The position numbers and the translations under genes were made by a program. 36,983 nt of DNA from Treponema sp. Lineage in GTDB: Bacteria; Spirochaetota; Spirochaetia; Treponematales; Breznakiellaceae. A model generated the notes under the pieces. It was not told where the DNA came from, ran no database searches, and saw only the letters and a list, made by a program, of their open reading frames with translations. Location of the stretch: assembly GCA_031278815.1 (NCBI GenBank), contig JAITJS010000066.1, positions 1-36,983 of the forward strand. Reading direction: 5' to 3'. Positions 7,727-16,272 of the stretch are shown in pieces (the stretch's first letter is position 1; every line of letters starts with the position of its first letter).

Positions 7727-10531
7727 ATGGTAAAGCAAAAACAGGTTTTTTTCTTTGGTGGAGGAAAAGCGGAAGGGGACGCGGGGATGCGGGATATCCT
7801 TGGCGGCAAGGGTGCAAATTTGGCGGAGATGACCAATCTGGGAATTCCCGTACCTCCAGGATTTACGATTTCTACGGAAGTCTGTGCGGCCTATTATGAA
7901 AACAAGGAACGCTATCCTGAGGGGCTTGAAGTCGCGGTGTTAAAGAACCTCAAAAAACTGGAAAAAATGATGGGAAAACATTTAGGGGATCCCGAAGATC
8001 CTCTTCTGGTTTCGGTCCGTTCCGGCGCTCCGGTATCCATGCCGGGGATGATGGATACGATTCTGAATTTGGGGATCAACGACGATGCGGTCTGCGGTCT
8101 GGCACAAAAGACCGGTAATCCCCGGTTTGCTTGGGATGCCTATCGCCGGTTTATTCAGATGTACGGGAATGTGGTCATGCAGGTACCGAGCGAGGCTTTT
8201 GAGCAAGCCCTCACCGGCATAAAACAAACGCGGCAGGTGCAGTTGGATACGGAATTGGACGAAAAGGATCTGGAAGAACTGGTAAGTAAATATAAGAAAA
8301 TTGTTAAAAACCAGAGGAATACCGATTTTCCCCAAGATCCCCTGGAACAGCTGTGGGGTGCGATCAATGCGGTGTTTGGTTCCTGGATGAATGAGCGGGC
8401 CATTACCTATCGACAGCTCAATGGGATTAAAAACATCAAAGGTACTGCAGTCAATGTACAATCCATGGTGTTCGGTAATTTCGGCACTGATTCGGGAACC
8501 GGGGTATGCTTCAGCAGGGATCCTTCCACAGGAGAACGCGTTTTCTACGGAGAGTATCTTATGAACGCCCAAGGAGAAGATGTGGTGGCCGGTATCAGGA
8601 CCCCAGAGTCCCTTTCTTCTTTGGAACAGGAAAACAAACCGATCTACGATCAGTTAGTGAAGATCAAGAACCGGTTGGAAAAACATTTTCGGGATATGCA
8701 GGATATCGAATTCACCATCCAGCAAGGGAAACTCTTCTTGCTCCAAACCAGGAACGCCAAACGAACCGGAGCAGCCGCAGTTAAATCCGCCCTGGACATG
8801 GTGGCGGAAAGACTCATCGATAAAAAGACCGCCATCTTCCGGGTAACTTCAGAACATCTGGACCAACTGCTCCATCCCATGATCAATCCAGAGACCCTCA
8901 AAAGCGCGATCATCCTCACCAAAGGGCTGAATGCCTCTCCTGGCGCGGCTGCGGGAAAAATCGTGTTCTCCGCCCAGGATGCCCAAGCCTGGCATGAAAG
9001 GGGAGAACCGGTCCTCCTGGTCCGGCAGGATACCAGCCCTGAAGATATTGGAGGCATGGTGGTTTCCCAGGGGATCCTCACCTCCACCGGAGGCAGGACC
9101 AGCCACGCAGCGGTGGTTGCCCGGGGTATGGGTACTCCTTGCGTGGCCGGGGCCAAAGGGGTTTCGGTGGAAGGCAATAAGGTGGTGATTGGGAACCGGA
9201 CCTTTAACGAAGGGGACTGGATTACTATTGACGGTTCTACCGGAGCAGTCTATGCAGGAGCGCTCCCCTTGGTGAAGCCAGAAATGACCGAAGATATGCA
9301 GACCTTCCTTAAGTGGTGCGATGCTATTCGCGCTGCCTCGGTCCGGGGCACGCTCAAGGGCTTTGAGGTGCGCACCAATGCGGACCTGCCCGAAGATGCC
9401 CAGAAGGCCTTTAGCTTCGGCGCCCAGGGGGTGGGCCTGTGTCGTACGGAACATATGTTCTTTGGTGAAAAGAAGCTCATGCACTTCCGGTCCATGATTG
9501 TGGCGGATACGTTGGAGGATCGGAAAGAAGCCTTGAAACAGATTTTGCCCCTTCAACGGCAGGATTTCTTCGGTATCTTTAAGGCTATGGAAGGCCGTCC
9601 GGTAACTATCCGGCTCTTGGATCCTCCCCTGCATGAATTCGTTCCCCATACTGAGAAAGAGATCAAAGAACTGGCGGATTATCTAGCGGTGTCGGAGAAG
9701 CAATTAGAGCCTAAAATTGAAAGGCTCAAAGAAGCCAATCCCATGCTCGGTCACCGGGGTTGCCGTTTGGCGGTAAGTTACCCGGAAATCTACGATATGC
9801 AGGTTGAGGCCATTGCCTTGGCCGCGGTGGATTGCATCAAGGCGCAGATCCCCCTTGCTCCTGAGATCATGATCCCCATTGTCTGTGATGAGAAGGAACT
9901 GGCTCTGATCCGTCCTCGGGTAGAGCAGATTATCAAGGCGGTCTTCACCAGGGCAGAGGTAACCCTGCCGGTAAAGATCGGAACGATGATCGAGGTTCCC
10001 CGGGCAGCCCTACGGGCGGATAAGATCGCCGAATATGCGGACTTCTTCAGCTTTGGTACCAACGATCTCACCCAAATGACCTTTGCCTTTAGCCGGGACG
10101 ATGTGGCTTCGTTCCTGCCGGCTTATCTGGAGAAAGGGATACTGCCGGAGGATCCCTTCAAATCCATTGATGAAGCCGGGGTGGGACTCCTCATTACCGT
10201 GGCAACGAAAAAAGGCCGGGCTATCCATGAAGGTCTGAAGATCGGCATCTGCGGCGAACACGGCGGTGATGCGGCAACCATTGACTTCTGTTACCGTTCA
10301 GGCTTAAGTTACGTATCTTGTTCTCCTTACCGGGTACCCATTGCTCGGCTTGCAGGGGCTCAAGCAGTGCTCAGAAATGCGGGCAGTGAACAAGAAGTGA
10401 AACGGAGCAGAGGCAGGCCGCCTAAGGCAGCAGCAGCGGATAAGCCTACTCCCGCAAGCACGAGCAAGTCCTCTCAGCCTGGGAAAGCTCCGAAAGAAGC
10501 GGCAAAACCCGGTAGGAAGCCCCGAAAGTAA
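7727..10531 (+). CDS. ppdK: Pyruvate, phosphate dikinase with basic C-terminal tail
   Basis: This enzyme interconverts pyruvate, ATP and phosphate with phosphoenolpyruvate, AMP and pyrophosphate, and is common in organisms with pyrophosphate-linked glycolysis. The N-terminal ATP-grasp part includes KGANLAEMTNLGIPVPPGF. The swivelling phosphohistidine domain has GGRTSHAAVVARG with catalytic His460. The C-terminal TIM barrel ends in GICGEHGGD with catalytic Cys842. A GGAGG site lies 9 nt before the ATG. At 934 residues it is about 50 longer than usual. From about residue 883 the tail is rich in Lys, Pro, Ala and Ser, with an AT-hook-like KRSRGRPPK and a second PGRKPRK at the very end. The tail is not part of the catalytic fold. 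Confidence 0.97.
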   Translation: MVKQKQVFFFGGGKAEGDAGMRDILGGKGANLAEMTNLGIPVPPGFTISTEVCAAYYENKERYPEGLEVAVLKNLKKLEKMMGKHLGDPEDPLLVSVRSGAPVSMPGMMDTILNLGINDDAVCGLAQKTGNPRFAWDAYRRFIQMYGNVVMQVPSEAFEQALTGIKQTRQVQLDTELDEKDLEELVSKYKKIVKNQRNTDFPQDPLEQLWGAINAVFGSWMNERAITYRQLNGIKNIKGTAVNVQSMVFGNFGTDSGTGVCFSRDPSTGERVFYGEYLMNAQGEDVVAGIRTPESLSSLEQENKPIYDQLVKIKNRLEKHFRDMQDIEFTIQQGKLFLLQTRNAKRTGAAAVKSALDMVAERLIDKKTAIFRVTSEHLDQLLHPMINPETLKSAIILTKGLNASPGAAAGKIVFSAQDAQAWHERGEPVLLVRQDTSPEDIGGMVVSQGILTSTGGRTSHAAVVARGMGTPCVAGAKGVSVEGNKVVIGNRTFNEGDWITIDGSTGAVYAGALPLVKPEMTEDMQTFLKWCDAIRAASVRGTLKGFEVRTNADLPEDAQKAFSFGAQGVGLCRTEHMFFGEKKLMHFRSMIVADTLEDRKEALKQILPLQRQDFFGIFKAMEGRPVTIRLLDPPLHEFVPHTEKEIKELADYLAVSEKQLEPKIERLKEANPMLGHRGCRLAVSYPEIYDMQVEAIALAAVDCIKAQIPLAPEIMIPIVCDEKELALIRPRVEQIIKAVFTRAEVTLPVKIGTMIEVPRAALRADKIAEYADFFSFGTNDLTQMTFAFSRDDVASFLPAYLEKGILPEDPFKSIDEAGVGLLITVATKKGRAIHEGLKIGICGEHGGDAATIDFCYRSGLSYVSCSPYRVPIARLAGAQAVLRNAGSEQEVKRSRGRPPKAAAADKPTPASTSKSSQPGKAPKEAAKPGRKPRK

Positions 10532-10555
10532 GCCGTTCCTCAAAGCACCGGTAAG

Positions 10556-10595
10556 GGGTGTGGGGAGCCTAAGGCTCCCCACACCCTATTTTTCT
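10556..10595 (+). terminator. Strong intrinsic terminator after ppdK
   Basis: A perfect 14-bp GC-rich stem (10556-10569 with 10573-10586) closes a TAA loop and is followed by TATTTTTCT. It lies 25 nt beyond the ppdK stop codon and separates ppdK from rpe. It also shows that rpe cannot start at the upstream in-frame codon at 10560, which lies inside the hairpin. Confidence 0.93.
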
Positions 10596-10658
10596 AAAAG
10601 TGACCGTGGATCAGTCTGCTCCCTACCATTGGCCTGCGACTTTACAAGAAGGGGTTCT

Positions 10659-11339
10659 GTGAGTAGTATTAAAACCATTATGAAACATCCGCTTATCGCA
10701 CCTTCCCTCCTTTCTGCAGATTTTTCTCATTTCGCCGAAGCAGTGGCGGCTATTGACGCCTCCGGGGCGGAATGGGTTCATCTGGACGTGATGGACGGCC
10801 ACTTTGTTCCTAACCTTACCTTTGGTCCAAAACTTGCAGCAGACCTGCGGCCTCAAAGCAGAGGGGTTTTTGATGTACACCTGATGGTCTATGAGCCTGA
10901 AAACCTGGCACGAGCCTTTGCCCAGACTGGGGCTGATTATATTACCTTTCATGCCGAAGCTTTGGTTCATTCCCATAGGCTTCTCATGGTTATTCGGAAA
11001 TTGGGAAAAAAAGGGGGGATTAGTGTGGTGCCCTCCACACCGGTGTCCGGCATAGCGGAACTGTTACCTTTTGTGGATCTGGTTTTAGTCATGACCGTGG
11101 ATCCGGGATTCGGCGGTCAAGCGCTGATTCCTTCTTGCCTTGAGAAGATAAAAACCTTGGTGCAGATCCGGGAACAGAGGCAGTATGAATTTTTAATCTC
11201 TGTGGATGGAGGGGTTAATGAATCCACGGCCTCCCTGGTCCGGGAGGCTGGGGCTGATGTCTTAGTTACCGGATCGGCCTTTTTTAATGCTCAGGATAAG
11301 GCTGCTTTGGTACGGCGCTTAAAAGGTCTGGAAACGTGA
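10659..11339 (+). CDS. rpe: Ribulose-phosphate 3-epimerase
   Basis: This enzyme converts ribulose 5-phosphate to xylulose 5-phosphate in the pentose phosphate pathway. The TIM-barrel signatures are intact: APSLLSADF, HLDVMDGHFVPNLTFGP (metal and catalytic residues), DVHLMV, MTVDPGFGGQ and SVDGGVN. I place the start at GTG 10659, which has AAGAAGGGG a few bases upstream and gives 226 residues, the normal size. The ATG at 10680 has no ribosome site. A longer reading from 10560 would begin inside the ppdK terminator. The gene is followed by a 106-nt gap and the TPR-protein gene. Confidence 0.95.
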   Translation: MSSIKTIMKHPLIAPSLLSADFSHFAEAVAAIDASGAEWVHLDVMDGHFVPNLTFGPKLAADLRPQSRGVFDVHLMVYEPENLARAFAQTGADYITFHAEALVHSHRLLMVIRKLGKKGGISVVPSTPVSGIAELLPFVDLVLVMTVDPGFGGQALIPSCLEKIKTLVQIREQRQYEFLISVDGGVNESTASLVREAGADVLVTGSAFFNAQDKAALVRRLKGLET

Positions 11340-11445
11340 AGGACCTGGGTTTGGGAGGTACCGTTCCTGTGAACTGGAGAAATGATAGATTGTAGAGCCA
11401 GAAGATGAGCAAAACTAACCTATCCTGTGGATATACCGGTAATTA

Positions 11446-12591
11446 ATGAAGTCTGATCCTATCCTCACAAAGGCAATCCATTGGTTAAGGCGAAAGCATT
11501 ACGATAGAGCCATAAAAGTACTCGAACCTGAGGTCAACCGGTACCGGGGTGTTTTCACCTATTACTATGTGTTGGCCATTGCTTATCTGCGTACTGGAGT
11601 GTTTAACCTGGCCTTTACCTATTTTAAACTCGCCCGGGATATAAAAATGCGGGACCCCTGGGTCTTACTCGGCTTAGCGGCTCTCTACCTGCGCCGAGGA
11701 GAAACTGACCGGGCAGTGGATTTTTACCTGGAAGTCCAGGATCAGGATGAGCGCAATAAAATCGCCACCCGGGCACTCAAGGTGATCCGTAAATACTCAG
11801 GCACTGAAGACCTGTCCGCATGGCTTGAGTCCGGGGGACTGACCAAGCTCTTCCCGCCGCCGCCAGCCCCTCCTCTGGCGCCTCCCAACAAGGCAGGTAT
11901 ACTGGTGCTCGTGCTGGGACTAGCCCTGGGGCTGATGATAGCCGGAGGGGTCCTCATCAAGGTTAAAGGGATTGTCCTCCCGATTCCCGTTTTTTCCCCA
12001 AAAAACGAACGGGAAGGGCTTATCACCAGCGCCTTGGATACTACGGAACGGGAGGAACCGGTACAAGTAGGGGGTAGTTATCGGTACATCTTAACCCGAA
12101 ACCAGGTGTTTGATACCTACGAAAAGGCCCGGCAGCTTTTTACGAAATACCGGGACGAGGCGGCAAAAGTGGCCTTGAATCGAATCCTCGAATCCAATGC
12201 CTCGGAAGCCATTAAAACCAAGTCCCGGATCCTCATGGCATACATGGAAGTTCCGGGCTTTGATACCCTGAAGGATCGGTTTACCTATGGGGAGGTGTAT
12301 GAGGACCCGGTGTTGTACCGGGATTGTCATGTGATATGGCGGGGCATGGCCACCAATGTGGAGGTCCTCCAAAATGCCACGGTCTTTAATTTTTTGGTAG
12401 GCTACGATACCCGGAGTATCCTGGAAGGTATTGTACCGGTACGGTTTAACTTTGCAGTTTCGGTAAATCCTGAACGGCCCTTGGAAGTTTTGGGCAAGAT
12501 ACTCCCGGTATCCGCCGAAAAAGGGCAGGGGGGTATCATACTGGAAGGGGTGGCCCTCCATCAAGCAGGGCTGCTCTTAGGGGGAAAGTAA
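11446..12591 (+). CDS. TPR-repeat membrane protein
   Basis: A 381-residue protein of unknown precise role. Residues 1 to about 115 form helical tetratricopeptide-type repeats (for example HYDRAIKVLEPEV, VLAIAYLRTGVFNLAFTYF, LLGLAALYLRRGETDRAVDFY). A proline-rich linker (LFPPPPAPPLAPP) leads to a single membrane helix at about 150-171. A C-terminal domain of about 200 residues would then lie on the other side of the membrane. There is no cleavable signal, so the repeats are predicted to be cytoplasmic. No clear ribosome site precedes the ATG. The stop codon is immediately followed by the dtd start, so the two are coupled. Confidence 0.85.
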   Translation: MKSDPILTKAIHWLRRKHYDRAIKVLEPEVNRYRGVFTYYYVLAIAYLRTGVFNLAFTYFKLARDIKMRDPWVLLGLAALYLRRGETDRAVDFYLEVQDQDERNKIATRALKVIRKYSGTEDLSAWLESGGLTKLFPPPPAPPLAPPNKAGILVLVLGLALGLMIAGGVLIKVKGIVLPIPVFSPKNEREGLITSALDTTEREEPVQVGGSYRYILTRNQVFDTYEKARQLFTKYRDEAAKVALNRILESNASEAIKTKSRILMAYMEVPGFDTLKDRFTYGEVYEDPVLYRDCHVIWRGMATNVEVLQNATVFNFLVGYDTRSILEGIVPVRFNFAVSVNPERPLEVLGKILPVSAEKGQGGIILEGVALHQAGLLLGGK

Positions 12592-13041
12592 ATGCGCGCG
12601 GTAGTGCAGCGGGTTAGGGATGCCTCAGTTTCTGTGGAGGGGGTCATCCAGGGGAAAATCGCCGCAGGGCTTCTGGTATATCTAGGGGTGGCTCAAGGGG
12701 ACACTGAAGCAGATGCCGTTTACCTGGCGGAGAAGATCCCTGCTTTGAGAATTTTTGAAGACCCTCAGGGAAAGATGAACCGTTCAGTCCGGGATACCGG
12801 GGGAGGTGTCCTTGTGGTATCCCAGTTCACCCTCTTAGGAGATGCCCGAAAGGGTAGGCGGCCTTCTTATTCGGGTGCGGCTGAGAGCCCGGTTGCCAAG
12901 GCTTTGTACGAATACTTCATGGAGCGGATCCGGGAACAGGGGCTTTTCTGTGCCAGCGGTATCTTCCAGACCCACATGGAGGTCCGTTCTGCCAATGATG
13001 GTCCGGTTACCCTCTTATTGGATTCCCGGAAAGGATTCTAA
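12592..13041 (+). CDS. dtd: D-aminoacyl-tRNA deacylase
   Basis: This 149-residue enzyme hydrolyses D-amino acids wrongly attached to tRNA. Family motifs are present: MRAVVQRVRDASVSV at the N-terminus, VVSQFTLLGDARKGRRPSY (SQFTL at 77-81) and the C-terminal ANDGPVTLLLDS, whose Gly-Pro (137-138) forms the chirality-selecting site. Length is normal. It begins with the ATG directly after the TAA of the TPR-protein gene, with no spacer, implying translation by ribosomes arriving from upstream. It ends convergently with prs. Confidence 0.95.
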   Translation: MRAVVQRVRDASVSVEGVIQGKIAAGLLVYLGVAQGDTEADAVYLAEKIPALRIFEDPQGKMNRSVRDTGGGVLVVSQFTLLGDARKGRRPSYSGAAESPVAKALYEYFMERIREQGLFCASGIFQTHMEVRSANDGPVTLLLDSRKGF

Positions 13042-13174
13042 GGGTTATGTTTTGGAAACGTACCATAGGACCATGCAGGGTCTATATTGCTCGGTAATGA
13101 AGGAGGCAAGCAAATACCTTATTTGTGGTAGTAGTAATTTTGCATTACATCTTTAATCGGGTTTCCGAACGAAT

Positions 13175-14278
13175 CTAATAATTAAACAGCATAGGGGAGC
13201 GGAGGTAGGTCTCCGCATTAAAGGGTTGCAAGAGCTTACTCATGGGGCTATTGTTTACAATGGCCATGATGATCTTGGCAGATAACTCCGTAGAAGAAAC
13301 CACTTCCAAGTTGAGGATCCTTTCGGGTGTGGAATAGGGACAGTACACCGTGTCGGTTACGATGATACGGCGTAAGAGTCCTTGCTCTGAAAGCTGGTTC
13401 AAGCGTTGAGAAGCAGGGGGTGAAAAGATAGCGTGCACCGCGATGATGTTGATCTCCGCAGGCTTTAAGGGCGCTAAAGCCCCAATGAGGCTTGCCACGG
13501 ATCCAGCGGTATCCACCATATCGTCCACGATCCACAATATCTTACCTTCTATCGGCTCTGCAGAGAGGATATTGATGGATTCAATGGTATTGGCCTGGGA
13601 ATAATCCCGCTGTTTATGGGCCACCACTAAGGGGGCGCCAAAGGCATTGGCAAAATCCCGGGCAAGCTTTTCCCCCCCCGCATCAACCGAACAAAAGGCC
13701 CAGTGGGGACGGACCTCTTCTTCCAGGCTATTACTATTCCGAATATACACAGCACAGAGGTATCGTTTGAGCAGGGTCAGGGCAGGAATATCATCTACCT
13801 TACACAGGGTGGGATCTATCATGGATTTGGATTTATCTGAATGCAATTGGTAGGTTACGATATGCTGCGTTCCCAAGCTTACCAGGGTCTTGAAGTGGAC
13901 CCACAATCCCACAGAACTGCGACGGGTGGTTCTATCGGACCGTGAACAGGAAACAAAAGGCTCAAACAGGATGATTCGGGTGGCCTGGCTACGTTTCAGG
14001 GCATCTACGGCGTGGTAGGCCTCAATCTTGGCCTCTTCCACGGCGATGTTTGCCTCATTGCGGGCACAACTGGTAAAGAGGATCACGTCTTTACCGCGTA
14101 TGGAAGTATTGATCACCACTTCCATCTCCCCATCGCCAAAACGGTCGGTTTTTAAGGCATCAACTGCATTACAGGTCTCTGCTATTGATACAAAACTCGA
14201 AAACTTTGTCACCTGCTCAACCACCCGAGAAGCATATTCCTTCATGGATCGGGTAGCCATTATGACAAATTCATTCAC
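13175..14278 (-). CDS. prs: Ribose-phosphate pyrophosphokinase, divergent long form
   Basis: It makes PRPP from ribose 5-phosphate and ATP for nucleotide, His and Trp synthesis. The PRPP-binding loop is clear (WIVDDMVDTAGS), as are FGDGEMEV near the N-terminus and YQLHSD, where the usual form is DLHAD. At 367 residues it is about 50 longer than the common enzyme. The region corresponding to the ATP-binding KTRPREPI segment reads RTTRRSSVGLW, so the active site is divergent though the fold is recognisable. The start is a GTG at 14278. The tRNA-His gene lies 67 nt upstream on the same strand and could share its promoter. An 8-C run occurs within the coding sequence (13672-13679). Confidence 0.88.
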   Translation of the reverse strand: MNEFVIMATRSMKEYASRVVEQVTKFSSFVSIAETCNAVDALKTDRFGDGEMEVVINTSIRGKDVILFTSCARNEANIAVEEAKIEAYHAVDALKRSQATRIILFEPFVSCSRSDRTTRRSSVGLWVHFKTLVSLGTQHIVTYQLHSDKSKSMIDPTLCKVDDIPALTLLKRYLCAVYIRNSNSLEEEVRPHWAFCSVDAGGEKLARDFANAFGAPLVVAHKQRDYSQANTIESINILSAEPIEGKILWIVDDMVDTAGSVASLIGALAPLKPAEINIIAVHAIFSPPASQRLNQLSEQGLLRRIIVTDTVYCPYSTPERILNLEVVSSTELSAKIIMAIVNNSPMSKLLQPFNAETYLRSPMLFNY

Positions 14279-14345
14279 CTTCTGTACCCCGTTTAGTTAA
14301 TAAGCACGCTCAATCCTCAATAGTACCAGTACACGCTTGTAATCC

Positions 14346-14418
14346 GGTGGATGACGGGGTTTGAACCCGCGACAGCCAGATCCACAATCTGGAACTCTAC
14401 CCCTGAGCTACATCCACC
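14346..14418 (-). tRNA. tRNA-His (anticodon GTG)
   Basis: A complete cloverleaf reads on the minus strand. The anticodon stem CCAGA/TCTGG encloses the loop TTGTGGA with anticodon GTG. The T-arm has GGTTCAAAC. The acceptor has 8 bp because the extra G at position -1, the identity element of histidine tRNA, is encoded and pairs with C73. The 3' CCA is not encoded. Confidence 0.97.
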
Positions 14419-14436
14419 ATACTAGGTATATTGTTG

Positions 14437-14465
14437 AATATGCCTAAAGTCTCTTAGTTTGTCAA
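14437..14465 (-). promoter_or_regulatory. Promoter of tRNA-His (and possibly prs)
   Basis: On the minus strand, TTGACA (14465-14460), a 17-bp spacer and CATATT (14442-14437) place the start of transcription about 10-15 nt before the tRNA. Read-through would supply prs, which has no evident promoter of its own in the 67-nt gap. Confidence 0.75.
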
Positions 14466-14537
14466 GGGGTAAAACAGGGCTTGTGCATGTATAGTAAAAA
14501 ATCCACGAATTACCCTGATTTTTCATACACAACTGCC

Positions 14538-15500
14538 TCACCAGTGAGAACCACTTCGCCGAATAGAGACATCTTCTACCCGTCCTATCCCGTACTGCTG
14601 CATATACCCGGCGATACCCTGAATGATTTCAGGCATAAGCGGGGGATGGGCAAAGGTGGCAGAACCGACTTGGATCGCTATAGCTCCGGCCAGGAGAAAT
14701 TCCAAGGCATCTGCGGTATTGGCAATGCCCCCTAACCCAACCAAAGGAACCGTAACCGTTTCCCAGAGATCCCAGACCATGCGAAGTGCCAGGGGCCTGA
14801 TGCCAGGGCCTGAAAGTCCCGCTGTGATATGCTGAAAAACCGGCTTTCGGCGATAAATATCAATGGCCATACCCTGAAAGGTATTCACCAAGGAAAGGGC
14901 ATCAGCACCGGCAGTAACACAGGCCCTCGCCACTGCCCGGAGATCCGGAGCATTCGGAGAGAGTTTTACCATGAGGGGCTTATCCAAGACCTCCCGCACT
15001 GCCTGTACCACTGAAGATGCGAGCCTGGGATCAAGACCAAAAGCCATACCGCCCGCTTTGACATTGGGACAGGAGATGTTGAGTTCGATCATATCCACCG
15101 ATGACCTGGTCAAGAGCCGAGCGCCCTCGGTATATTCCTCCATGGTTGAACCTGAAAGATTGGCGATTACCACGGGTCCCAATTCCCGAAGTGCAGGAAG
15201 TTCCCGTTCAATAAATGAGGGAATTCCGGGGTTTTCAAGGCCAATGGAATTTAAAAGCCCTGCCGGGGTTTCGTGGAGGCGAGGACCGGTATTTCCCTGC
15301 CGGGGATGGAGGGTAAGCCCCTTGGTACAAATCCCCCCCAGGCAGGCTATATCCAACAGACCCTGATATTCCTGACCATACCCGAAGGTCCCTGATGCAG
15401 CAATGACCGGATTACTGAAGCGGATTCCGGCAATACACACCGAGAGATCCGGGACCGCACCCTTGCCTTGCGAAGGGGCCTGTTCATGGGTATGGATCAA
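14538..15500 (-). CDS. pyrD: Dihydroorotate dehydrogenase B, catalytic subunit
   Basis: This FMN enzyme oxidises dihydroorotate to orotate in pyrimidine synthesis and pairs with PyrK for NAD-linked electron transfer. Class 1B features include NPVIAASGTFGYG, NSIGLENPG, the substrate and active-site segment ELNISCPNVKAGG, VKLSPNAPD, NTFQGMAID and LVGLGGIANTADALEFLLAGA. I choose a TTG start at 15500 because a perfect AGGAGG (15512-15507) lies 6 nt before it, giving 320 residues. A GTG at 15539 without a ribosome site is the alternative. The gene overlaps the end of pyrK by 17 nt. Confidence 0.94.
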   Translation of the reverse strand: MIHTHEQAPSQGKGAVPDLSVCIAGIRFSNPVIAASGTFGYGQEYQGLLDIACLGGICTKGLTLHPRQGNTGPRLHETPAGLLNSIGLENPGIPSFIERELPALRELGPVVIANLSGSTMEEYTEGARLLTRSSVDMIELNISCPNVKAGGMAFGLDPRLASSVVQAVREVLDKPLMVKLSPNAPDLRAVARACVTAGADALSLVNTFQGMAIDIYRRKPVFQHITAGLSGPGIRPLALRMVWDLWETVTVPLVGLGGIANTADALEFLLAGAIAIQVGSATFAHPPLMPEIIQGIAGYMQQYGIGRVEDVSIRRSGSHW

Positions 15501-16272
15501 AGCGGACCTCCTGTGCCCTGAAGATAGGGCCGTCAACACAGCAGCGCCGATTCCCGTGGATTGTGCTCACCGTGCACCCTAAACAAGCCCCCACTCCACA
15601 GGCCATGTGCCGTTCCAGACTGATAAAACAAGGAACCCCCAGGGCTTTACACCGGTCGGCCAGGGCCTTGAGCATAGGTTCAGGGCCGCAGGCGTACACG
15701 CACCGGTAGCGTGCCGGTTCAAGGAAGTCCAGGATCCTGCCTTTGCGGCCGTGGCTGCCATCTTCAGTGGCGATGATGCAGGCATGGGGGGGAATATTTT
15801 CTAAGCCAAAAGGAAGGGACTTAAACCCCCCATAGAAGTCAAAGGTTCCCGTAGGGAGCTCTGCTGCAAGGGCAACACAGGGGGCAATACCTATACCTCC
15901 TCCCACCAGGGCAAGGTGCCCTGGTAGACCTTGCACATCAAAGGCTCCCCAGTAATTACCTAGAGGGCCGGTCAGTTCCACCAGTTCACCCCGCTGGATC
16001 CTGGCTAGTTCCTGGGTCCCTCTGCCGCGTTTGGCAATGGAGAAAGCGACTAAACCCCCGCTGCCCTGGTCGGAGGGCTTCCAACTGGTCACACTTACGG
16101 GCCGGCCCAAAAACACCGAAGTTCGCTGGGGCTTAAGCATAAAAAACTGCCCAGCCCGGGGACTCGGTCCTGGCCAGCTCAATTCAAGCTGGAATACTTC
16201 GGCAGTAAGGTCCTGATACCGACTGACCTTACAAAATAGGTTCTTTTTTGAAGAGCCCCAGGGTATACCCAT
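15484..16272 (-). CDS. pyrK: Dihydroorotate dehydrogenase B, electron-transfer subunit
   Basis: A 262-residue flavoprotein that passes electrons from PyrD to NAD. A ferredoxin-reductase-like FAD domain carries RPVSV. The NAD-binding part has LVGGGIGIAP and ACGPEPM. The C-terminal [2Fe-2S] site uses the cysteines in ACGVGACLGC and the later Cys in RRCCVDGP. Its ATG overlaps the TGA of pyrF by one base (TGATG), and its own end overlaps pyrD. The three genes therefore form a tight pyrF-pyrK-pyrD unit that makes the heterotetrameric complex and the next pathway enzyme together. Confidence 0.95.
   Translation of the reverse strand: MGIPWGSSKKNLFCKVSRYQDLTAEVFQLELSWPGPSPRAGQFFMLKPQRTSVFLGRPVSVTSWKPSDQGSGGLVAFSIAKRGRGTQELARIQRGELVELTGPLGNYWGAFDVQGLPGHLALVGGGIGIAPCVALAAELPTGTFDFYGGFKSLPFGLENIPPHACIIATEDGSHGRKGRILDFLEPARYRCVYACGPEPMLKALADRCKALGVPCFISLERHMACGVGACLGCTVSTIHGNRRCCVDGPIFRAQEVRFDPYP

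Noticed and set aside
8849-9649. 266-residue frame on the minus strand
   Set aside because: Antisense to the conserved ppdK catalytic region; a shadow of codon usage.
10560-10658. N-terminal extension of rpe
   Set aside because: The region lies inside the ppdK terminator hairpin, and GTG 10659 has a proper ribosome site and gives the normal protein length.
13672-13679. 8-C run in prs as a phase-variation tract
   Set aside because: Too short to be strongly variable, and in an essential gene where frameshifts would be lethal. The same applies to the 8-G run in the PBP gene at 22864-22871.
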